From: Candidatus Omnitrophota bacterium
Lineage (GTDB): Bacteria > Omnitrophota > Gorgyraeia > 2-02-FULL-51-18
NCBI GenBank assembly: GCA_023247935.1
Contig: JAHFFM010000001.1
Span: 1 to 19,342, forward strand
DNA: 19,342 nucleotides
Direction of reading: 5' to 3'
Below are positions 1 to 9,100 of this stretch, in pieces; within the stretch, counting starts at the first letter, position 1, and every line of letters begins with the position of its first letter. Below the pieces are notes generated by a model. The model saw nothing but the letters and a program-made list of their open reading frames with translations. It ran no database searches and was not told the DNA's origin. Position numbers and translations under genes: made by a program.

Positions 1-120
1 TTCCGCGCCTGAGATCGCTGTCCAGTTGGTAGAACCATCTGCGCTGTAGTAGAGCGCGATAAGACCGATGGATCCTGTTTTATCCCAAACAATGTTGTGG
101 GTTTGGTTGGCGATGAAAGA
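1..120 (-). repeat. Identical tract shared with 2209-2328
   Basis: Positions 1-120 are identical base for base to 2209-2328, offset 2208. Beyond 120 the two copies diverge at once, with many changes in the next 60 nt. The tract encodes part of the seventh Ig domain of each block. Confidence 0.95.
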
Positions 121-3100
121 GTTCACAGGGGCAGTGGTGCCGGCGGTGGTGGGTGTTGTGATCACCACAGACCCCTTGATTGCAAATCCCGCGTCCGAAG
201 GATCGCTCACCAAAGCATTATTGGCATCTTCTACTGTCATGGTGATACCAGTCCCAATCGCGTCAGGAACCGTCCAAGATTTTGTGAAGGTGTAGTCGGG
301 ATCAACGGTAACAAGTGTCTTTTGTCCTTGATTGCCGTCCAAGTCATAGTTGGTGCTATTTTTGGTGTAATAAAGATTAACGCTAGTGATAGGACCAAAG
401 ATGGTGCCTGTGACTTGCACGACTTCGCCCACTGCGTAAGTAGCGCCGCCATTGGGAGTCGACAAGTGCACGTTACCCTTGATGGTGAAGTTCGCATTCG
501 AGTCGTCGATGACAGTGCCGTCGGTGGTATCTACCACGCGGATTCTAGCTTTGGTGGTGGTGCTACCGGAATTAGGAATCGCCCAGTTAAAGGTAAAGGG
601 TCCTGTCGGAGAACCGGAGACATCAATATTTTGAGTATCCAGAGGCGTTCCATGTCCGTCTTCCAAAGGAACCCATACCGGCGAACCAACCGTAGCGTCT
701 CCGGTGAATTCCAACTTCACGGTGGAGATATTCCCCTTCTTAGTCCAAGTCACCGCGTGCGTGTCAGAGTCGGAAGTGGCAATGCCCCATGATTCAGTAC
801 CGGTGTTCGGCGAAGTTAAAACCAGATCACCGCGGATTTTGAAAGCGGAGCCAGTAAAGGCGCTGTTGGCATCATTAGGATCGGAGATTCTGACTTTGGC
901 GTTCAAAGCTCTTGTGGCAGGCAATGTCCAAGACTGAGAACCATCATTGTCGATGATGCCGTCATTGGTGGTGCCTTCTGTTTCAGGAAGATTGGACCAG
1001 TTGGAACCGTTGTCGGTGGAATATTCTACTTTGACAGTCGCAGGAATGCCGGCTTCGGCAGTCGCCCATTGAATACTGTAAGCATTGGTGGCAATCCACA
1101 CATCCCCTGTCGTTGGATGAGCGATGGAGAATTTGGCCATTGTGGAACTTTGAGCGGTAGCAATATCTTCCACGTTGGTGTTGGCCGCGTCCACCACTTT
1201 GACTCTAAAATTATTCTTCACAATCGGGAAGTCGACAGGAATCGCCCAGTCATAGGTGTGAGCGCCTTCCGCTCCGGAGGTGACGCTATTGATATTTCCA
1301 TTCACATCGCGGATGATGGTCCAGTTGGTGCCAGAATCGGTGGAATAATAAATCTTCACATTTTGAATCGCGCCATGCGTGTTGGTCCAAGCCACGGTGT
1401 TGGTCGAGCCGATTCTCCAATTGACGCCGACCGAGTCATCCGGATCATCCATGGTGAGTTGACCCACCACTTGGAATTGAGGAGACTTGGCTTCCGTAGC
1501 CAAGAGACTGTTGGCATCGATGGCTTTGACTCTTATTTTAAGATTAGCTCCATTCATAGCGCCGTTGGGAACGCTGGCCCAACCTTGAGAACCATCATTG
1601 GGAGTGGAAGCAAAAATATCAACGGCGTTGGTAGTGAAGTCGTCCGTCGTGGAATATTGGATTTTCACATCGGTAATATTGGAGCCTTTTTTGTTCCAAG
1701 TAATGGTGCGATTGGTGTCACCCACCGTCCAAACATCACTACCGGTCGGAGAAGTCACAGCAATGTAAGGCGCCACAAGGAATGAAGAACCAACCGTGGA
1801 CGAGACGCTAGAGTCATCCGCGTCGGAGATACGAACTTTGGCTTGAGCGACCGCATTCACAATGTTGATACTTCCTGAACCGCTATCTAAAAGAAGATTG
1901 TAGGGGCCGTTCTGAGAAGCGGTGGTTGTCACTGTGCTCCAGGCGCCACCGTTGTTTTCAGAATATTCGACTTTGACATTGCCAATGGAACCGTTGGCCG
2001 TCCAGTTCAAAACAATGGTGTCTCCTAAAATGTAGCTAGAGCCTAAAGCTGAGAGAACGATTTTGCCGCGAACGGTGAAAGATTCTGACAGGGCATCGGC
2101 AATCAGATTAGAACCAACGGCTTTGATTTTGTAAGCAGCGCCAGGAACCGCATCATTGGGGACGAGCCAGCCAAAAGTGTTCCCGGTAGGCCCGCTAGAA
2201 GAAAGCGCTTCCGCGCCTGAGATCGCTGTCCAGTTGGTAGAACCATCTGCGCTGTAGTAGAGCGCGATAAGACCGATGGATCCTGTTTTATCCCAAACAA
2301 TGTTGTGGGTTTGGTTGGCGATGAAAGAATTGACCGGAGCCGTAGTTCCAGCGGTAGTCGGCGCCGTAATCGTCACAGAACCTTTAACCGCAAAACCGGC
2401 GTCAGAAGTATCTGTTACTGCGGCATTTTCGGAATCTTCCACTGTCAGTGTGATGCCGGTACCAATCGCGTCAGGAACCGTCCAAGATTTTGTGAAGGTA
2501 TAATCCGGATCCACGGTAACAAGCGTCTTCTGTCCTTGATTGCCATCCAAGTCATAGTCGGTGCTGTTTTTGGTATAAAACAGATTCACATCCGAAATAG
2601 GACCAAAAACGGTTCCTGTGATTTGCACCACTTCACCTACCGCGTAAGTAGCGCCGCCATTGGGAGTCGACAAGTGCACATTGCCCTTAATCGTGAATTC
2701 CGCATTAGAATCATCCAAGACTGTGCCATCCGTCGTATCTACCACACGAATTCTGGCTTTGGTGGTGGAGATACCACCCGTGTTGGGGATCGCCCAGTTA
2801 AAAGTAAAAGGTCCGGTGGCGTTGCCGGTGACATCAATATTTTGAGTATCCAGTGGCGTGCCATGTCCATCTTCTAAGGCCACCCATGTCGGAGATCCCA
2901 CGGTGGCATCCGCCGTGAATTGCAACTTCACGGTGGAGATATTCCCCTTCTTAGTCCAAGTCACCGCGTGCGTGTCAGAGTCGGAAGTGGCGATACCCCA
3001 CGATTCAGTGCCGGTGTTAGGAGAAGTCATGACAAGGTCACCACGGATTTTAAAAGCGGTGCCGGTCACAATACTGTCTGTTGCATTCGCCGGATCCGAA

Positions 3101-6100
3101 ATACGAACCTTTGCCGTTAAAGTTCTTGTGGCTGATAAAGTCCAAGCCTGAGAACCATCATTGGTAATAATGCCATCATTATCCGTTCCTTCTTCGCTCT
3201 CCGGAAGATTCGACCAGTTATTGCCATTATCTAGCGAGTATTCCACTTTAACGGTAGGAGGAACACCGGCTTCAGCGGTCGCCCATGAAATGGTGTTGGC
3301 CGTTGTCGCCACCCACACATCCCCTGTCACCGGATGAGAAATTGTAAATTTGGAAAGCGTGGAACTGGCGGCCGTGGAAGTATCTTCCACATTTGAGTTG
3401 GTCGCATCCACCACTTTGAGTCTAAAATTATCTTTCACAATCGGGAAGTCGACAGGAATCACCCAGGGATAGGAATGTTGCTGTCCCGCCGTCCCTGACG
3501 AAACGGGACCGACGTCGCCCCCTGCCTCACGGATAATAGTCCAAGCACCGCCGGAATTAGTGGAATAATAAATCTTCACATTGGCAATCGCGCCATGAAG
3601 ATTGGTCCAATAAACCGTATTGGTCGCGCCGATTCTCCATTTGACGGGAGTCGAGTCATCCGGTGTATCCATGCGAAGCTGACCAATGATTTGAAAGCCG
3701 GAAGAAAGTGCGGTAATCGCCCATGCATCGGAGGTGGGCAATGTCGAAATACGAACCTTCAAATCTTTGGAAGCGCGAATATTATCAGGAATATTGCTGG
3801 GGGCTCCAGCGCCGGCGCTCCACACCTGAGAACCGTCATTCGATGTCGTGGTATAAATATCGTTGATGTCGGAAGTAAAATTATCGCTGGAGTACTGAAT
3901 CTTGACATTCGCGATATTAGCGCCCTTTTTCGTCCAAGTAATCGCGTGAGCCGCATCGTCCACCGTCCAAATATCATTACTGCTGGCCGGCGCTGTGACC
4001 GTAATCACCGGTTTGACCAAAAAGGCAGCGGAGGTGGAACTCACCGCGGAATCCGCGTTGGAAGAAACGCGAACCTTGGCCTGCGCGGCCGCATTCACAA
4101 TATTGATACTTCCCGAACCGCTATCGAGTAAAAGAGGATAAGGCCCGTTTTGCGACGCATTGGTCACAACGGTGTTCCAAGAATTTCCATTATCTTCAGA
4201 ATATTCCACTTTCACATTGCCGATGGATCCGGTCGGAGTCCATGTCAGATTGATAGAATCTCCTAAATTATAGGAACTCGCTAAAGCGCTTAATACGATA
4301 TTACCTTTGATGGCAAATTCGGTGCCCGAGGCACTAGTCACCACAAGATTGCTGTTTCCGTTAATATTAGAAACTCTGAATTTGACGTGATCGCTGATGG
4401 CATTCGGAACTGTCGTTGAGATACTCCCCAGCGCGCTATCCACGGTTCCATAACCGGAAAGTGTTTGCCAAGTCGGGGAGCCCTGATCTGCATCGGTCGC
4501 ATATTCAATCTTGATATTTCCAGCGCCCACACTCGTCCATGACACCGTCAGCGCGTTACCGACATTGCGTGTCGTCGGGCCGTTCGGAGCTGTCAAAGCC
4601 AAAGCAGGTTTCACGGTAAACAAAGGAGAGTACGCCGTGGTGATATTATCAAAACCATCCACCGCTTTGATGCGCACCTTCACTTGATCACTAACTACCG
4701 TTCCCGGAACGGGGGTCCATCCGAAGCTTCCGCCGGTCGCAGAACCTGAAAGAGAATTTCCGTAATTATCCGTTCCATTATTTAAAGTGTAATCAATCGC
4801 AACATTGGTGATGCCTTCCGCCGTCCAAGTAATCGTTTTATTATTGCCCGCGGTCAATGTGGTCGTGTCCGGCTGATTCACCGCCAAATAACCGTACACG
4901 TTGTACGCGCCATCTGCCGTCATGGCCTGGACATTTGCTTCATCGCCGATCATCACTACCGCAAATCTTAAATGCGTACCGACAATACTCGCCACATTGG
5001 GAACGGTGAAATTTTGCGTGTACTCGGTAGGATCAGGATCCACAGCCGTGATCGGACTCCCGTTGATTTTGGTGCCGCCAGGATAGGGCGCGCTTCCATC
5101 GACGGAATAATAAACATCAAAGCTGTCGGTATTGCGTCCGGTATGTTTAAACTTAATATTGGCTGCATCACGAATATGATAATCACCAACGGTTGGACCC
5201 GTGATCGTAATCGAGGGCTTCAAAGTGATGCTCGGAGATACCTTAAATACGTTGGCAGAATTGGCTTTGTATTGAACTTTCAATTTTGTCGCGCCACGGG
5301 CGGCATCAGGAATATTAGTCCAGTTGAAACTATGATTGCCATTTTGATAATCGCTGGCAAGCGTTGTAATATTGGTGTAGTCGGTGCCATTGATGGAATA
5401 AAGTAGTTCTACTTTTTGAAAATCGGGATTTCCTGCGTCTGGCATAGTGCCGTGATTGGTCCATTGAATGAGATAGCTTCCGCCTACACGCAGAGTCGGC
5501 GTTGGGTTTGCTGGTGGATTGGTAAAATCAAAAGCGCCGCGAATTTCAAAGGTGGAGTCGGATACGTCGTAAATAGCGGAGTCAGAACTGTGAGCGACTT
5601 TGAGCTTCCCACTAGTGCTCATCGCGTCCGCGACTGTCCAGTTGGAATACGTGCTAGTCGTTCCGTTGGTATCGACGGAGCTGAGAGGCCCCGGATTAGC
5701 GCCTACCCCATCCGTGATTTCCGTCCAGGGACCGGAGTCTCCATTTTTTGAATAATACAAACGAATCAAAGGATCGCTGTTAGCCCACAATTTCCATTTG
5801 ATGTCCTGAGCCCCGTCAATCGTCCATACCGGCGCGCCGCCGTTATGCGTAATAATCTGCAACTTAGGAATAATCGCGACATTACTTCCGGTAGCGCTGG
5901 TCAAATCACCGAAGCTGGCGGACTCAATTCTGAATTTAACAGTATTGCTTTGTGCCGCCGCAGGAATTGTCCACGCGTAATCAGAGCTGGGGCTAATGGA
6001 GTTAGGAATATCGGTTGTCGTTGCAGCTGTTTGATTGAAAGTAGAGCCGTCGGTAGCATACTTAATTCTCATTGCACCAACGTTAATTGGTGTCGATCCA

Positions 6101-9100
6101 TCTTCGTTTTCGCTCTTCCAGTCAATAGTTACTTGATCGCTGATTTTATAACTTCCGGAAGTTGGCGCTTGAATCGAAAAGACCGGACGAATATTCACGT
6201 TTTCGGAAACTTCCGACACGGCGCCGCTCAAACTGACGCGGAAATTCACGAAATTAGTGTCGTTGGCGGGAAGGGATGTTACAGGTGGTACCCAATTAAT
6301 GGTTTTATTGGTTTGTTGAGTTCCGTTGAGCGCAATCGCAGTCCAGTTCGACTGATTGTCTTTGGAATATTCTAGAGTCACATTGCCCAACCCTGAAGGA
6401 AACTTAGTCCAAGTGATCGGGTATCCCGCCGCATGTCCAATGATCCAAGTCGGCGGAGTCACATCTCCGGCAGGCGCTGTGATATGCAGCACACCTTGAA
6501 CCGCGAACGGCGCCGAGGAGATGCCATTCACATTGCCTTCATCGCTGAGAAGCGCTACTTTTACTTTATAATTTCCTGGCACACCGCCCGAAATTCCATT
6601 AGGACTTGGAACTGTTTGCGGATCCCAGGTAAACGTCTGTTGCACACCGTCACTACCACCAGCTACAGACGGATTTAATACCGTTGTGTAATTGGAATAA
6701 TTACTTTCATCGGAGAGATAAATTTTAACACTGCCCAAATTTCCGGCGGGAGTCCATTTAATGTCGATGGTATTGTCAAATGGCTTGGTTCCCGTGTTTG
6801 GCTGAACATTGGTAATTTTTGCTTTAATCGTAAAATCCGCATTCGACGTATCGGAATAAGTAGGCGTCGGATAACTGCGTATTCTCACCTGCACCGTACC
6901 ACTCACCGCCGCAGGCACTTGCCAGGAGTACGCACCCAAACTCGCCACAACATTGGATTGAATTAAATTCCAAGTGCTGTGCGGAGCGTCGGTAGAATAA
7001 TAGAGATCCACATTGCTGATGCTGCCCGAGGCGACCCACGTGATCCCGTTCGGGGCGTTAAAGGTATCGCCCACATACAAAATTTCTCCCCCATTCGGAT
7101 TGGTGAGTTTCACCGAAGGATTAATCGTGAATAAATTTGACGACTGTGTCGCGACAGACAAACTATTGGCACCAGGAGTCGCGTTGGCTAAAATTCTTAT
7201 CTTAGCTTGAGCGCCCGTAGTTTCAACACCGTTAGGGATTGTCCAATTGAATTTGCCTTTGCCATCATACGGAGGTGTATCACCTCCCGCGGAGCCATTG
7301 TTGACGTTCAAAGCCGTAGCCCCGGCAATATCCGTCCAGGTGCTGGCAGAGCTACAAGTCCCATCCGTACAGTATTGGAGTTTGATGGTTCCAAACGTAT
7401 AAGCGGCTCCGGTCTGCTGACCGCGATAATCCCAAGTAATGTCGTAAGCACTTTGAGCAATCAAAGAAATGCTCGCCGCGTCAGGATAAGTAATCATTAA
7501 TTTTCTCGCCACATTAACGGAGCTAGGTGTGGTCGCAATAATCGCACCGTCTAACAACGACACCACGCGAAGCTGGATCGGCGTATCTACATAGTTAGGG
7601 ATACCATGACTTGCCGGGCTCCAGGCCCATCGACCGCAACCGGCAAAAGGCGCGCTATCCGCCGGAGTGCAATTAGAGCCGTCATTATTCACCGCTAAAT
7701 TGGTCGCTCCGCTGATATCCACCCAACCAGCGCCATTTAAGTTTTCTTGAAGCTTCACATTGCCCCAACCCGTACTACCGGTATAATTCCACACAATATA
7801 TTTGTTGGTTTCGCCCACCACCCAATTCACCGCGGCCGTTCCACCACTGCCTACGCCATTTCCTGAAGAAGCGTTTAATGTAAAATTTGTCGCGTCTACT
7901 TTAGTGATTGTCCAAGTTCCATTGGCATTGGTGTTTGTCACGTGGTTGGCAATAGTCACCGTATCCCCCGTGCTATAACCATGATTGGCCGCAGTTAAAA
8001 TATTAATAGGTGAAGCATTGGTAGACGAAGTAATCGCCACCGTCCCCTGAGGCGCTGTGCCCGAACCTACCGGAGAAGCCATGGTTAAACTTCTTTTTAC
8101 GGTGAAATAATCGTTCGAGGCGTCGGATTGACGGCGAACATCGGTGTACGCGCTATCCGCTCGAGTGTCATCTTGATCATAGAGTCTGAATTTAACTTTA
8201 TTGCCAATAATGTCAGGAATTTTAACTTTGATGGTTCCGGCCGCAAAGGTGGTGCCAGTTCCTGAGCCTGTGCAAGCCGACGCTGGATTGGAAGTCGTGC
8301 CACAGTAAGAACCCATGTCTGAATAATTTTCACCGGTCGTTGTCACAGTTCCCGTGTTGCCGCCAACGCCGTTACCAACAGAACCTTTCAATTCAAATGT
8401 ATTGGCGCCTCTATTGGCAACTTCCCAAACACCATTCGCCGCGGTGTTGGTGACATGCCCGCTGACGGTGACAATTTGCCCATTCACAAAATTATTGCCA
8501 GCCATGGTGATCACAATGGGTGTCGCATTGGTGGAGGATGTAATATTGGCCGCTGTCACAGAAGCGGTACCACTGGTACCCGACCCTAAATTGGACGAAC
8601 CATTCAAATCAAAAGTTGTTCCAGCGATAGCCGTCACGACCCAAGCTTGATTCAGGCCGGAGAGAGAATGACCGGCAATTGTCACCGAATCACTCGTTTT
8701 AAAACCGTGACTGATGGAGGTTGTAATTCTCATTTTCCCCGTACCAGCGTTCCATGCCGAGGAAGCGATGGCAAGAACAGCGGCATTGGTGTCCGACGTC
8801 GTAGAATACTGAAGTTTCCAGTTATGTGTCGCGATATCGTTTGAATTTTTCCAGGTAATGTCTTGTACACTGCCAACCGCGTAAGATTCACTTCCATTAG
8901 GAACTTTTAACGTCATTGGAGCAAATTCATAGACTTGATAATCCATATCCAAGTTAAAACCACGCGAGTTACGATCACGAACCGTTTCCAAGATAGTGGA
9001 ACTAGTAAGGTAAGATGCAACCGCCCTCTCGGAAGCTTCGGAGTCCACCACGGAACCAGTCGTACCGCCTGAAACATTTGCGGTCGCCACCGTTCTTGTC

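Larger units (their letters stand above)
1..2061 (-). repeat. Seven-Ig-domain block, second copy, cut by the window edge
   Basis: This copy starts at IVLSALGSSYILGDTIVLNW and has the same seven domains in the same order (near 2061, 1765, 1460, 1120, 830, 480, 165). 687 codons are visible and roughly half of the seventh domain is outside. Coordinates are offset from the first copy by 2208 nt at the left end, rising to 2238 nt at the right end through small in-frame length changes. Confidence 0.85.
4300..8925 (-). repeat. Ig domains 1-12 (Kre9/KNH-like, diverged array)
   Basis: Twelve successive domains carry the ItW...nVkieYS...W...P...vkvRi...F.I pattern, for example LTNPNGGEILYVGDTFNAP, ITWVASGSISNVDLYYSTD, and ITWTAEGITNVAIDYTLNN. 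Approximate starts on the minus strand are 8925, 8093, 7503, 7115, 6818, 6500, 6186, 5870, 5537, 5216, 4890 and 4604. They are too diverged from one another to show obvious higher-order copies, unlike the 14 domains that follow. Confidence 0.75.

Noticed and set aside
97..792. Long plus-strand ORFs opposite the giant gene (97-792, 1069-1785, 2305-2877, 3595-4131 and others)
   Set aside because: They are antisense shadows of a continuous minus-strand frame with clear domain structure. Their products are low-quality sequence rich in Arg, His, Gly and Ile, and similar ones recur at 97 and 2305 only because the coding strand is duplicated.
1..4299. Tandem 2.2-kb repeats as a mobile element or CRISPR-like array
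   Set aside because: The repeats are in-frame coding sequence with seven Ig domains per unit. No spacers, terminal inverted repeats or transposase lie within them.
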